DNA of 44,822 nt from JAUYIV01 sp035464675. Its GTDB lineage: Bacteria; Actinomycetota; Acidimicrobiia; Spongiisociales; UBA11373. Below, piece after piece: positions 8,744 through 17,581 of the stretch. The notes below the pieces were generated by a model, which searched no databases, was not told the DNA's origin, and worked only from the letters and a program-made list of their open reading frames with translations. Positions within the stretch are counted from its first letter, which is position 1, and the number at the start of each line of letters is the position of its first letter. The position numbers and the translations under genes are program-made. The stretch covers positions 1 through 44,822 of the forward strand of contig DATHSA010000079.1 of assembly GCA_035464675.1 (NCBI GenBank), in the 5' to 3' direction.

Positions 8744-10012
8744 CTAGCGAGCTCCGAATCCCGACATGACCGTCCACACCGAGCGACCGAGAACCTCGAC
8801 GTCGAGCCACACCGAGAGGTGCTTGACGTAGTAGAGGTCGAACGAGAGCTTCTCCACCGTGTCCGCCTCGTTGTCGGCGTACCCGAAGTTGACCTGGGCC
8901 CAGCCCGTGATCCCCGGGCGAACCAGATGTCGATGCATGTAGAAGGGGATGGAGTCCGAAAAACGCTCCACGAACGCGCCCTGTTCCGGTCGGGGGCCGA
9001 CGAGGCTGAGATCTCCCTTGAGGACGTTCCACAGTTGCGGCAACTCGTCGATCCTGACGCGTCGAAGCACCCGACCCACCCGGGTGAGCCGATTGTCCGC
9101 CCTCTCCGCGAAGCGAGCCTCGATGTCGGCCTGGGCCCGCATGGTGCGGAACTTGTAGAGCGTGAACGGCCTGCCGCCGAGCCCGATACGGCGCTGACGG
9201 AAGATCACCGGGCCGCGCGAATCCATCTTGATGGCCAGGGCGATCAGCCCGCCCAGCACCAGCGACACCGGGAGGGTCACGACCACGAGGATCGTGTCGA
9301 CGATCCGTTTCACCTGGACATAGAGCTTGCGACGCGCCAGGGGCACCGTCAGCTCCCAACCCTCATGGAGATGGACGATGGGAAGACGCCCGGTGTGCTC
9401 CTCGTACACCGAGGTGAGCGATCGAACGGGCAGTCCGGCGAGGTTGCACGACGAGACGAACCGGGCCATCTCGTCACTCAGCACCGCGCGGAGATCGACG
9501 GCGAGGGTGGCCCCGTCGGACAGCCGTTCGGGCGGCGTCCCGGCCGGGTCGAGCACCGCCACCAGATCGGCGTGCGTCGCCCCGAGCAGATGATCGACGA
9601 GAGCCTTCTCCGACGTGATCACCACCAGGGTCTCCGTCCAACTCCGCAGCCGCCGGATCCAGCGGTGCACCAGACCGATCCCGAGCCAGGCCCCAAACGT
9701 CACCAGCACGAATGCCCGTGACCAGTAGACGCGTGAGAAGACGAGCGCAACCGAGGTGCTCGCCAGCATGATGAGCGACATCGACATCGCCCGGCCATAG
9801 GACGGACGGCTGAATGTGTTGATCACGGGCCGGAACGAGATGAACAACCCGAGTGCGGCGCCTGCGGCGATCGCGGCGAGCATCGGGCCCGCATCCCCCT
9901 GGGCCCGCCACGGGATGGGGTCTTCGAACACCGCGAGCGATGCGATCTCCATCGCAACGAGCAGAGCGACTGCGTCGATGGCGACGGCCGCGATGGACTT
10001 CCGGCGAGCCAT
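8744..10012 (-). CDS. Undecaprenyl-phosphate sugar phosphotransferase (WcaJ/PssY-type)
   Basis: A 422-residue polyprenyl glycosylphosphotransferase, which starts glycan assembly by moving a sugar phosphate from a nucleotide sugar to undecaprenyl phosphate. The N-terminal half has about four membrane helices and a CoA-binding-like central part. The C-terminal bacterial sugar transferase domain (about 230-420) has a re-entrant helix region, then GPVIFRQRRIG, FTLYKFRTM, DELPQLWNVLKGDLSLVGPRPE and VRPGITGWAQV, all hallmark motifs. Length is normal for the family. Only 6 bp separate its stop from that of the convergent flippase. TACGCT lies 9 nt before the ATG. The sugar is not predictable. Confidence 0.92.
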   Translation of the reverse strand: MARRKSIAAVAIDAVALLVAMEIASLAVFEDPIPWRAQGDAGPMLAAIAAGAALGLFISFRPVINTFSRPSYGRAMSMSLIMLASTSVALVFSRVYWSRAFVLVTFGAWLGIGLVHRWIRRLRSWTETLVVITSEKALVDHLLGATHADLVAVLDPAGTPPERLSDGATLAVDLRAVLSDEMARFVSSCNLAGLPVRSLTSVYEEHTGRLPIVHLHEGWELTVPLARRKLYVQVKRIVDTILVVVTLPVSLVLGGLIALAIKMDSRGPVIFRQRRIGLGGRPFTLYKFRTMRAQADIEARFAERADNRLTRVGRVLRRVRIDELPQLWNVLKGDLSLVGPRPEQGAFVERFSDSIPFYMHRHLVRPGITGWAQVNFGYADNEADTVEKLSFDLYYVKHLSVWLDVEVLGRSVWTVMSGFGAR

Positions 10013-10021
10013 GTCGAAGAA

Positions 10022-10027
10022 AGCGTA
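10022..10027 (-). promoter_or_regulatory. -10 box (TACGCT) upstream of the sugar transferase
   Basis: On the minus strand TACGCT ends 9 nt before the ATG at 10012, compatible with a leaderless or near-leaderless transcript. Confidence 0.45.
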
Positions 10028-10062
10028 CCGCCCGATGGATCGGGCGAACCCCTACCGGGCTT

Positions 10063-11502
10063 TCACGCCGCGGACATCCGCCGCGCCACCTCGACAAGCG
10101 TCCGCACGCCGAAGCCGGTGCCGCCCTTCTGGATGTAGTGCTCGGCATCGGTCGCCCGGGCCGGCCCGGCAATGTCGAGATGCACCCATGGGACCTCGCC
10201 GACGAACTCCTTGAGCAGGAGTGCGGCGTTGATCGCCCCGCCCCAGCGGGGCCCCGTGTTCTTCATGTCGGCGATGTCCGAGTCGATGTTCTTCCGATAG
10301 TCGTCGGGCAACGGCATCCGCCACACCCGCTCCCCGGCTGCCGCCGCCGCGTCGAGCACGATCCCCGCCGGGTCGTCCTCGCCGAAGAGCCCGGCGATCT
10401 TCTCACCGAGAGCGACCTTGCTCGCCCCGGTCAGAGTCGCGATGTCGACGATCAGGTCGGGCGACTCCTCCGCGGCGAGAGACAACCCATCGGCCAGGAC
10501 GAGGCGCCCCTCGGCGTCGGTGTTGAGCACCTCGATGGTCTTGCCGTTGCGAATCTCGAGGACGTCGCCGGGGCGCATCGCCGACCCGCCCGGCATGTTC
10601 TCCGTGAGCGGGGTGATGCCCAGCACCTTGATGGGTAGCCCCAATTCGGCGATCACCTGCACCGCCCCGAAGACGGCGGCGGCACCCGACATGTCGGTCT
10701 TCATCGTCTCCATGCCGTCTGCCGGCTTGATCGACAGGCCGCCGGAGTCGAACACGATCCCCTTGCCGACGAACGCAACGAAGCCCCTGGCACCCTCCGG
10801 CTCATAGCGAAGCTCGACAAGCCGGGGGGGATTGGCGGCGCCGAGAGAGACACCACGCAGTCCGCCGAGACGCTCGGCGACGATCTCCGCCTCGTCGAGA
10901 ACCCGAATGCCGACACCGACCCGGTCGGACATGTCACGCGCGATCTGAGCCAGCGTCTCCGGCGCCTTGTCCATGGCCGGCGTGTTGATGAGGTCGCGGG
11001 CCAGGTTGACGCCACCTGCGATCGACCGACCGCGCCGAGCCGCGGCGACGTCGTCGTCGCTGCCTCCGAGGAGGGCCAGCGTGGTGGTCAGCGAGGGCTT
11101 GGGATCACTCTTGTGCCGGGTGAAGGTGTAGGCGCCGAGGGCAAAGCCGAGGCCGACGGCCTCGGCGGCGCCCTCCACCCCGGTGGCATGAAGCGTGGTG
11201 GCGACGGTCGCCGACTTCATCAGGGCCCGGGCGCCCGTCCCGGCGGCACGGCGCACCTGTTCTGCGTCGGGCGTGGGCCCGAGACCGACGAAGACGACGC
11301 GGGAGTACGGCACATCACCGGATCCAGCCACGGATAGGCTCTGACCGGCCTTGCCGGTGAACTCGGCCTCGTCCATCGCCCGGCGCAGGCGGGACATCTG
11401 CTCGAGGATCTCCGAACCGGTCTCGTCGAACACTCGATCTGCACCGACGCCCAGCACTATCCCGTCGACCTCCCCGTCGACGGCTCCCTGGATCTCGATC
11501 AT
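10063..11502 (-). CDS. pepA: Leucyl aminopeptidase (M17 family)
   Basis: A 479-residue cytosolic metallo-aminopeptidase that removes N-terminal residues from peptides. The C-terminal catalytic half holds VGKGIVFDSGGLSIKP, MKTDMSGAAAV and the family signature NTDAEGRLVLADGL, which supply the two-metal site. The N-terminal half is the less conserved macro-like domain. Length matches the family. Its ATG overlaps the stop of the upstream cobalamin adenosyltransferase (ATGA), so the two are translationally coupled. Confidence 0.95.
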   Translation of the reverse strand: MIEIQGAVDGEVDGIVLGVGADRVFDETGSEILEQMSRLRRAMDEAEFTGKAGQSLSVAGSGDVPYSRVVFVGLGPTPDAEQVRRAAGTGARALMKSATVATTLHATGVEGAAEAVGLGFALGAYTFTRHKSDPKPSLTTTLALLGGSDDDVAAARRGRSIAGGVNLARDLINTPAMDKAPETLAQIARDMSDRVGVGIRVLDEAEIVAERLGGLRGVSLGAANPPRLVELRYEPEGARGFVAFVGKGIVFDSGGLSIKPADGMETMKTDMSGAAAVFGAVQVIAELGLPIKVLGITPLTENMPGGSAMRPGDVLEIRNGKTIEVLNTDAEGRLVLADGLSLAAEESPDLIVDIATLTGASKVALGEKIAGLFGEDDPAGIVLDAAAAAGERVWRMPLPDDYRKNIDSDIADMKNTGPRWGGAINAALLLKEFVGEVPWVHLDIAGPARATDAEHYIQKGGTGFGVRTLVEVARRMSAA

Positions 11503-12056
11503 TCGTCCTCCTCCGAGTCGGTCCTGCTGGGCACCCAGGACGCCTCGGCGGACCGGGCCAGCATGTAGAGATAGTCGGCGAGCCTGTTGAGGTACGGCAC
11601 CACGAAGGCATCCTCGATCCCGCTGGCGCGCACGTGGGTGACGGCCCGGCGCTCGGCCCTGCGCACGATCGACCGGGCGAGGTCGAGAGCCGCAGCCGCG
11701 GGTGAGCCGCCGGGCACGATGAACTCGGACGGCATGCCCCGCTCGGCGTCGATGTCGTCGATCCGGGACTCGAGCGCCACCACCATCGACGAGGTCGTCA
11801 GTGAGACGCCGGATTCGAGCATCCCCCGCCGCTCCGACGAGGTGGCCAGCTCCGCGGCGACCACGAAGAGCTCGCGCTGCACCTCGAGGATCCGCTCTGC
11901 AAGGTCCCCGGTCGCCGCTGCCCGGGCCACCCCCAGCGCGGACACCGCCTCGTCGACGGTCCCGTAGGCCTCAGGGCCTGTCTCGTCCTTGGCGACCCGG
12001 CCTCCATGGAACAGCCCCGTGGAGCCATCGTCACCTCGCCGGGTGTAGATCTTCAC
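11499..12056 (-). CDS. pduO: Corrinoid adenosyltransferase (PduO/MmaB type)
   Basis: A 185-residue ATP:cob(I)alamin adenosyltransferase that makes adenosylcobalamin. The GTG at 12056 is preferred because the family starts right at KIYTRRGDDGSTGL, the ATP-binding N-terminus, and because TAGAAT lies 7 nt upstream; a longer open frame adds 24 residues of no family resemblance. Other family motifs are AYGTVDE, FIVPGGSPAAA, RRAERRAV and LNRLADYLYMLAR. It overlaps pepA by 4 nt. Its product is the cofactor of B12 mutases such as the acyl-CoA mutase encoded at 32359-33996. Confidence 0.93.
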   Translation of the reverse strand: MKIYTRRGDDGSTGLFHGGRVAKDETGPEAYGTVDEAVSALGVARAAATGDLAERILEVQRELFVVAAELATSSERRGMLESGVSLTTSSMVVALESRIDDIDAERGMPSEFIVPGGSPAAAALDLARSIVRRAERRAVTHVRASGIEDAFVVPYLNRLADYLYMLARSAEASWVPSRTDSEEDE

Positions 12057-12063
12057 AGGGCGA

Positions 12064-12069
12064 ATTCTA
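12064..12069 (-). promoter_or_regulatory. -10 box (TAGAAT) of a leaderless promoter for pduO-pepA
   Basis: On the minus strand TAGAAT is followed by 7 nt and the GTG start of pduO. It is the closest match to TATAAT among the boxes in the window. Confidence 0.6.
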
Positions 12070-12096
12070 CGGGGAGCCCGGGACCCCTCTCGCCGG

Positions 12097-12747
12097 TCAA
12101 GCCAGTGCCCTCCCCAGGGCCGCCGCACCGATCGCCGTCAGGAGGGCGAGATACGACAGTCCCGTCGCTGCCATGACGGCGGCATAACCGCGCTCCTTGA
12201 GGGCGAACCAGACGGCGAGCATGAGCAGTGCCGTCGTGGCCGAGAGGACCAGGAACGCCCAACCCATCACCGCGTCGGCCGAAACCCACGGCACCGCTCC
12301 GAGCGCCGCGGCAGACACGCCGTCGGCCACCGCTCCCACGACACCCACGACCGCCAGAGCGCTCAACGCCGAACGGGGAAGGCGGGGATCCACCAGATAC
12401 CAGTGACCCAGCATCATCTCGGTGGTCACACCGCCGAGGAACACCGACCCGGTCACCGCCAGGACCGGCGATCCGGCAACAGCAGCGGTGACCACGAACA
12501 CGACTGCCGCCCCAACCGATGCGATCGTGGAGGCGTTGGGACGGCGTGCCAGCAGGCCGGCGGCGAGGACGAGGGCGCACCCGGCCCACGCCGCGCCTTC
12601 GCCGAGCGCGGCCGGGACGCCGAGCAGGAGTGCCACACCGGCTGACAGCCACGTGTAGCCGGGGCCGACGATGCGCCAGGAGGCGACACGCCCGGTCCCG
12701 GCGGCCACGCCGCCCGCCCATACGGCGAGGAACGAGGAGGGATCCAC
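12097..12747 (-). CDS. Hypothetical integral membrane protein
   Basis: A 216-residue, strongly hydrophobic protein starting at GTG, with about seven membrane helices and few polar residues. A short conserved-looking loop, LGHWYLVDPRLPRSAL, lies near the middle; His, Tyr and Asp there might face a substrate or cofactor, but I do not recognise the family. It lies 40 bp upstream of pduO and 69 bp downstream of transketolase, all on the minus strand, so it may be transcribed with either. TACTCT lies 9 nt before the start and suggests its own promoter. Confidence 0.72.
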   Translation of the reverse strand: MDPSSFLAVWAGGVAAGTGRVASWRIVGPGYTWLSAGVALLLGVPAALGEGAAWAGCALVLAAGLLARRPNASTIASVGAAVVFVVTAAVAGSPVLAVTGSVFLGGVTTEMMLGHWYLVDPRLPRSALSALAVVGVVGAVADGVSAAALGAVPWVSADAVMGWAFLVLSATTALLMLAVWFALKERGYAAVMAATGLSYLALLTAIGAAALGRALA

Positions 12748-12756
12748 CGGGGTGGG

Positions 12757-12762
12757 AGAGTA
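12757..12762 (-). promoter_or_regulatory. -10 box (TACTCT) upstream of the membrane protein at 12097-12747
   Basis: On the minus strand TACTCT ends 9 nt before the GTG start. No ribosome binding site is visible. Confidence 0.45.
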
Positions 12763-12816
12763 ACCGTCGGAAGCGGCAGGGCTGGATCGATGCTTCGAGG
12801 GGGGAAGGGCAGACCG

Positions 12817-14775
12817 TCACCCCAAGCCCTTCAGCCACCCCTTCACCTGCTTGGCGACCGCGTCCGGGGTGAAGCCCCACTCCTCGGCGATCTTCTCCCA
12901 CGGGGCGGACTCGCCGAAGTGGTCGACGCCAATGGTGAGGCCCCTGGCGCCGACGATGCGCTCCCAGCCGAAGGTGGCACCCGCCTCGAGGGAAGCACGG
13001 GGCAGGCCCTCGCCGAGCACCTCTGCCTGATAGGCCCTGTCCTGGTCGAAGAACGCCTCCCAGCAGGGCAGGGACACCACCCGGAGGGAGATCCCGTCGT
13101 CGACGAGCGCCTCCGCAGCCTCCAACGCCACCCACACCTCAGACCCCGTGGCGACCAGGACGGCATCGTCGCCCTCACGGATCACGTAGCCGCCGCGATG
13201 GAGCGATCCCTCGAGGCCGGCGCGATCGAGCACCGGGAGTCCCTGCCGGGTGAGGATCAGGCACGAGGGCCCTTCGGTGCGGCGCAAGGCCATCTCCCAG
13301 GCCTCGCCGGTCTCACCGGCGTCGGCAGGACGGATCACCCACATGTTCGGCATGGCGCGCAGCGACGCCAGGTGCTCGATCGGCTGGTGGGTCGGACCGT
13401 CCTCACCGAGGAATATCGAGTCGTGGGTATAGACGAAGATGCTCGGCGCATCCATGAGAGCGGCAAGGCGCGTGGCGGGACGCATGTAGTCGTTGAAGGT
13501 GAGAAAGGTCGCCCCGTAGGGGCGGAGTCCGCCGTGGATCGCCATTCCGTTGACCGCAGCACCCATGGCGTGCTCCCGCACCCCGAAGCGGAAGTTGCGG
13601 CCGATCGGGTCGTCCTGGAACTCGGGGCTGGAGTCGATCAGGGTGTTGGTCGAGGGTGCCAGATCGGCGGATCCCCCGAGCAGGCCCGGGAGCACCGGGG
13701 CGATCGCATTGATCGCCTTGCCCGACGCTTTGCGAGTGGCCACCGATTCGCCGGTCTCGAACCCGAGATCGCCCACCTCGACCTCGGGCGGCGACATGTA
13801 CGACTTCCATCGCTCGAGGACGTCGGGCTCCTCCTCGAACGCCGCGTCCCGGCGTCGCTCCCACGCCTGCCGGGCGTCGGCGCCCTTGACCATCGCCTCG
13901 CGGAACAGGGTGTAGACCTCGTCGGGCACCTCGAACTCCGAATTCGGGGGCCAGCCCATGTCTCTCTTGGTGGCGGCGATCTCCTCCGGGCCGAGCGGGC
14001 TGCCGTGGGCCTCCGCGGTGTCCTGCTTGGTGGGCGCGCCATGGGCGATGTGGGTGTGGCACACGATCAGGCTCGGCCGGTCCTCCACGGCCTTCGCAGC
14101 GGTGACGGCCTCGTCGATGGCATCCCGGTCGTGCCCGTCGATGTCCAGGACGTGCCACCGGAAGGCGGCAAAACGGGCGTTGACATCCTCCGACAGCGTG
14201 ATGTCGGTGTCGCCGCCGATGGAGATCTCGTTGTCGTCGTACAGGTAGACGATCTTGCCGAGCCCGAGCCGGCCTGCCAGCGACGCCGCCTCCGACGAGA
14301 TGCCCTCCATGACATCGCCGTCGCTCACGAAGGCGTAGGTGCGGTGGTCGACCAGGTCGGGACCGAAGACGGCGCGGAGGTGCTTCTCGGCGATCGCCAT
14401 GCCCACTGCCGTGCCGAAACCCTGGCCGAGGGGACCGGTGGTGGTCTCGATGCCCCGGCCCTGATCGATCTCGGGGTGCCCGGGCGTCGGTGATCCGAAC
14501 TGCCGGAAGTTCTTGATGTCGCCCATCGTGATGTCGAACCCGGACAGGTGGAGCAGCGCATAGAGCAGCATCGAGCCGTGCCCATTGGACACCACGAACC
14601 GGTCGCGATCGAACCAGGTCGGATCGCCGGGATCGACCAGGAGGTGCCGGGTCCACAGCACCACGGCGATGTCGGCCATGCCCATCGGCATCCCGGGATG
14701 GCCGCTGTTGGCGCGCTCCACGGCGTCCATGGCGAGCGTCTTGATGGTGTTGACGGCGATCTGGTCGTGATCCAC
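12817..14775 (-). CDS. tkt: Transketolase
   Basis: A full-length 652-residue thiamine-diphosphate enzyme that moves two-carbon units between sugar phosphates in the pentose phosphate pathway. Visible motifs are GHPGMPMG (25-32), NGHGSML (64-70), GPLGQGFG (114-121), the ThDP/Mg site GDVMEG (153-158) with NEISIGGDT further on, and the central-domain motif LGEDGPTHQPIEHL. The C-terminal domain includes DHFGESAPW. The GTG start gives the normal N-terminus, and TAGCCT lies 6 nt upstream, so the mRNA is probably leaderless. Confidence 0.97.
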   Translation of the reverse strand: MDHDQIAVNTIKTLAMDAVERANSGHPGMPMGMADIAVVLWTRHLLVDPGDPTWFDRDRFVVSNGHGSMLLYALLHLSGFDITMGDIKNFRQFGSPTPGHPEIDQGRGIETTTGPLGQGFGTAVGMAIAEKHLRAVFGPDLVDHRTYAFVSDGDVMEGISSEAASLAGRLGLGKIVYLYDDNEISIGGDTDITLSEDVNARFAAFRWHVLDIDGHDRDAIDEAVTAAKAVEDRPSLIVCHTHIAHGAPTKQDTAEAHGSPLGPEEIAATKRDMGWPPNSEFEVPDEVYTLFREAMVKGADARQAWERRRDAAFEEEPDVLERWKSYMSPPEVEVGDLGFETGESVATRKASGKAINAIAPVLPGLLGGSADLAPSTNTLIDSSPEFQDDPIGRNFRFGVREHAMGAAVNGMAIHGGLRPYGATFLTFNDYMRPATRLAALMDAPSIFVYTHDSIFLGEDGPTHQPIEHLASLRAMPNMWVIRPADAGETGEAWEMALRRTEGPSCLILTRQGLPVLDRAGLEGSLHRGGYVIREGDDAVLVATGSEVWVALEAAEALVDDGISLRVVSLPCWEAFFDQDRAYQAEVLGEGLPRASLEAGATFGWERIVGARGLTIGVDHFGESAPWEKIAEEWGFTPDAVAKQVKGWLKGLG

Positions 14776-14781
14776 GTGGTC

Positions 14782-14787
14782 AGGCTA
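14782..14787 (-). promoter_or_regulatory. -10 box (TAGCCT) of a leaderless promoter for transketolase
   Basis: On the minus strand TAGCCT is followed by 6 nt and the GTG start of tkt. Confidence 0.55.
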
Positions 14788-14806
14788 GGCGGGCAGAAAG
14801 TCGTTG

Positions 14807-14855
14807 CCCGTTGCCTCGATCCCGTCGCCCATCGCCGGTCGCCCGTCGCCCGTCA
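14807..14855. repeat. Heptanucleotide tandem array, consensus CCCGTYG
   Basis: Seven phased 7-nt units: CCCGTTG, CCTCGAT, CCCGTCG, CCCATCG, CCGGTCG, CCCGTCG and CCCGTCA. The array lies between the tkt start and the M24 peptidase stop. A much more perfect array of the same heptamer lies at 29826-29874. Confidence 0.7.
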
Positions 14856-14874
14856 GATTTCGGGCCGACCGCGA

Positions 14875-15969
14875 TTACTCGACTACGCGGAGACCCCGGT
14901 CTGAATGGTTCAACTCGTCCACGCCGTCGGGGCTGACGGCGACGATGTCCTCGATCCGCATCCCGAACTCCCCCGGCACGTAGATGCCCGGCTCGATCGA
15001 GAAGGTCATCCCCGACTCCATGGGCAGGTCGTTGCCCTCGACGATGTAGGGATGCTCGTGGCCCTCCAGTCCGATGCCGTGCCCGGTGCGGTGAATGAAG
15101 AACTCGCCATACCCGGCGTCATCGATGATCGCGCGCGTGGCCCGGTCGATGTCCTGAGCGGCGACACCCGGCTCCACCGCCGCCCGCCCTGCAGCCTGAG
15201 CCTCCTCGAGAACGGCGTAGGCCTCTACGAACCGGTCACCGGGCGGGCCCACATGGAGGGTCCGGGTGGTGTCGGAGTGGTAACCGTGGGCCCGCCCCCC
15301 GAAGTCGAGGACGATGGCATCGCCCTCCTCGATCACCCGGCTGCCCGTCTCGTGGTGCGGCGACGCCGAGTTGGGGCCCGAGGCCAGAATCGTGAACGTG
15401 GAGAGATCGTGCCCTTCGGCGACCGTCATCGCGGCGATGTCGGCGGCGACGTCCCGCTCCTTCCGCCCCGCGAAGCGGATCTCACCCAGCCTGTCGACCA
15501 CCCGGTCGGTGCCCGCGCCTGCATGGCGAAGCCACTCGATCTCCTCCGGTTCCTTGCGCATCCGCAACTCCCGGGTCAGCGGCGTGGCCGAGCCAAAGCT
15601 GGCGCCGTGGAGCGTTTCCTGTAGGGCGAGCAGGAACACCGACCATGTGGGATCGGCGATGACGATGCTCGCGGCACCCTGCGCCACGCCGGCGACGATG
15701 GCAATCGGATCCTCGGTCTCTCCCCATGCTCGTGTGGTGAACGCGCCCCGGATCGCGACACGAGGCGCCTCGAGGAGGGGGACGACGAGCATCGCCTCGG
15801 CATCCCTCGGGACGACGAGCATCGTGAGGCGCTCGGTCTGCATCGCCTCATACCCCGTGAAGTAGGGCAGGTCGGCGCCGACCGAGAGGAGGGCGACATC
15901 CACGCCGCGATCGGCCATGAGGGACCGCAGACGGTCGAGGCGTGCGGCGTAGTCGAAATCGGGAAACAT
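14875..15969 (-). CDS. M24 family Xaa-Pro aminopeptidase-like protein
   Basis: A 364-residue metallopeptidase of the pita-bread fold. The ATG at 15969 is chosen because it opens the standard N-terminal domain (FPDFDYAARLDRLRSLMADRG) and TAGCCT lies 7 nt upstream; the open frame continues 81 codons further but without family resemblance. The five metal ligands are visible: Asp in VLDFGG, Asp in YHSDTTRT, His in RTGHGIGLEGHE, Glu in FSIEPGIY and Glu in MRIEDIV. It likely cuts X-Pro peptides, but creatinase-like relatives share the fold, so substrate is uncertain. It is divergent from a propeller lipoprotein. Confidence 0.92.
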   Translation of the reverse strand: MFPDFDYAARLDRLRSLMADRGVDVALLSVGADLPYFTGYEAMQTERLTMLVVPRDAEAMLVVPLLEAPRVAIRGAFTTRAWGETEDPIAIVAGVAQGAASIVIADPTWSVFLLALQETLHGASFGSATPLTRELRMRKEPEEIEWLRHAGAGTDRVVDRLGEIRFAGRKERDVAADIAAMTVAEGHDLSTFTILASGPNSASPHHETGSRVIEEGDAIVLDFGGRAHGYHSDTTRTLHVGPPGDRFVEAYAVLEEAQAAGRAAVEPGVAAQDIDRATRAIIDDAGYGEFFIHRTGHGIGLEGHEHPYIVEGNDLPMESGMTFSIEPGIYVPGEFGMRIEDIVAVSPDGVDELNHSDRGLRVVE

Positions 15970-15976
15970 CGGGGTG

Positions 15977-15982
15977 AGGCTA
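15977..15982 (-). promoter_or_regulatory. -10 box (TAGCCT) of a leaderless promoter for the M24 peptidase
   Basis: On the minus strand TAGCCT is followed by 7 nt and the ATG at 15969. It overlaps the 5' end of the open frame of the divergent lipoprotein, which argues against a start at 15974 for that gene. Confidence 0.55.
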
Positions 15983-16048
15983 CCGGGGCCACACAGCGCG
16001 ACGGCGTCTGGCATCCTGGGGCCGGTCCGATCGGACGAGGAGGGCACC

Positions 16049-17302
16049 CTGCAACGCAGCCGCCTCGCCATAGCCGTCGCCGGATTGCTCCTGGGGGCCT
16101 GCTCGGCGGCACCGGCCGCGAACGACGCCGCACCAGTCGGCGAGACTTCGACCACCGTTGCCGTCCCCACCCTGCGCGCCGGCACGTGGGCAAGATCCGA
16201 CGACCCCCACATCGTCGACGCCTCCTATCAGGTGATCAACGCAGTCGTTCACACCTCCAACGGGTTCGTCGCCGGTGGCTTCGACTCGACGGGCCTCGAT
16301 GCCGATGCCGCCGTCTGGGTGTCACCGACGGGTGCGTCGTGGGAACGTGTGGCAGCACCGGTCTTCGGCGGTCCCGATGCCCAGTCGATCCTCGGTGTCG
16401 CGTTGGGTGGGCCGGGGATCATCGCCGTCGGTTTCGATGCCTCGGGAGTGGATACCGACGCCGCGGTATGGGCCTCGTCGGACGGAACCGAGTGGATCCG
16501 TATCGCCGACACCGCGTTCGTGGCCGAGGGCGATCAGGAGATCCGAGCTGTCCTCGCCACCGACAACGGATTCATCGCCGCGGGGCACGATGCCCGGGGC
16601 AGCGAGGTCGATGCAGCCGTATGGGTGTCCATAGACGGCATCGACTGGATCCGGATCTTCGATCCGGCGCTGGGCGGGTTCGGCCACCAGCGAATCAGCT
16701 CACTCGTCATGGGCCCACACGGGATCGTCGCCGGCGGCACCAACTACTGGCCGAACCAGTTCGGCCTCTTCAACCTGGATGCCCGCATCTGGACCTCACC
16801 CGACGGCCGGTCGTGGGAATTCGTGGATGACGACGTCACTTTTGGCGGTAATGGCTGGCAGTACATCAGCGCGGTGACGGTGGGGCCCGCCGGCTACGTC
16901 GCCGCCGGCACCAACATCCTGGGGACCCCCGGGATCCACAACGACGCTGCGGTATGGGTGTCCGCCGACGGTAGGACTTGGGAGCTGCTGACCGAGGACG
17001 TGTTCGACCTTCCCGGCGTACAGCGGATCTCGGCGCTGGTCGAGGGACCCGAGGGGATCGTCGCAGTCGGATACGACAGCGACGAGGACGGCGGTCGCGT
17101 GCCGGCGGTCTGGATCTCACCCGACGGACGAGGCTGGGTGCGCGTACAGGACCCGACGTTCGAGGAGCCCGGGCATCGTTGGATGAACGCCGTCACGACC
17201 GGCGGCCCCGGCCTGATCGCCGTGGGCGCCGACGGCACCAGCCTGGTCGGCGACCCGGCGGTGTGGCTGTACGCCCTGGCGCTCGCCGCCGAGGGCGGCT
17301 GA
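16049..17302 (+). CDS. Propeller-type lipoprotein with Asp-box-like repeats
   Basis: A probable lipoprotein of about 417 residues. The start is unusual: CTG at 16049 follows GAGGAGGG by 4 nt and gives an ideal lipoprotein signal (QRSRLAIAVAGLLLGAC, lipobox LGAC). The only upstream GTG (15974) has no ribosome site, adds 25 residues before the signal and collides with the divergent promoter. The mature part holds about seven repeats of roughly 45-50 residues, each with a VW-(V/A/I)-S-x-DG-x-x-W Asp-box-like strand followed by GGPGIIAVG-type strands, indicating a sialidase-like propeller on the outer membrane face. No catalytic residues are recognised, so a binding role is more likely than hydrolysis. 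It ends 1 nt from the convergent small membrane gene. Confidence 0.8.
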   Translation: MQRSRLAIAVAGLLLGACSAAPAANDAAPVGETSTTVAVPTLRAGTWARSDDPHIVDASYQVINAVVHTSNGFVAGGFDSTGLDADAAVWVSPTGASWERVAAPVFGGPDAQSILGVALGGPGIIAVGFDASGVDTDAAVWASSDGTEWIRIADTAFVAEGDQEIRAVLATDNGFIAAGHDARGSEVDAAVWVSIDGIDWIRIFDPALGGFGHQRISSLVMGPHGIVAGGTNYWPNQFGLFNLDARIWTSPDGRSWEFVDDDVTFGGNGWQYISAVTVGPAGYVAAGTNILGTPGIHNDAAVWVSADGRTWELLTEDVFDLPGVQRISALVEGPEGIVAVGYDSDEDGGRVPAVWISPDGRGWVRVQDPTFEEPGHRWMNAVTTGGPGLIAVGADGTSLVGDPAVWLYALALAAEGG

Positions 17303-17303
17303 C

Positions 17304-17519
17304 TCAGGCGGTCGCCTTGCGCCCCTTGACCCAGCGACGGATCCGGGGCAGGTTCCAGCGGATGATGCCGGTCCAGAACACGAACCCGACGATGCCGAAC
17401 GCGTAGAGGTCGTTGACCCCGTCCGACCAGCCCTCCTCCGGCATGAACAGGAAGTAGTAGCTGATGCTGAGGCCGGCCAGGAAGTGCACCCAGCGCAGGA
17501 TCGAGTTCCAGTTCTTCAC
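17304..17519 (-). CDS. Small two-helix membrane protein (71 aa)
   Basis: The GTG at 17519 has GGGGAG about 7 nt upstream. The protein has two hydrophobic segments (about residues 8-26 and 38-55) joined by an acidic loop, MPEEGWSDGVND, and a basic tail, RIRRWVKGRKATA, typical of a cytosolic end. Tryptophans at the membrane borders support insertion. I do not recognise a family. It lies 62 bp downstream of the APH-like kinase on the same strand. Confidence 0.65.
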   Translation of the reverse strand: MKNWNSILRWVHFLAGLSISYYFLFMPEEGWSDGVNDLYAFGIVGFVFWTGIIRWNLPRIRRWVKGRKATA

Positions 17520-17581
17520 CGACACTCCCCTCGGTTGGTTGCGAGAGCAACGCCGGTCCGTAGGGGCCGTATTCCTGATGC

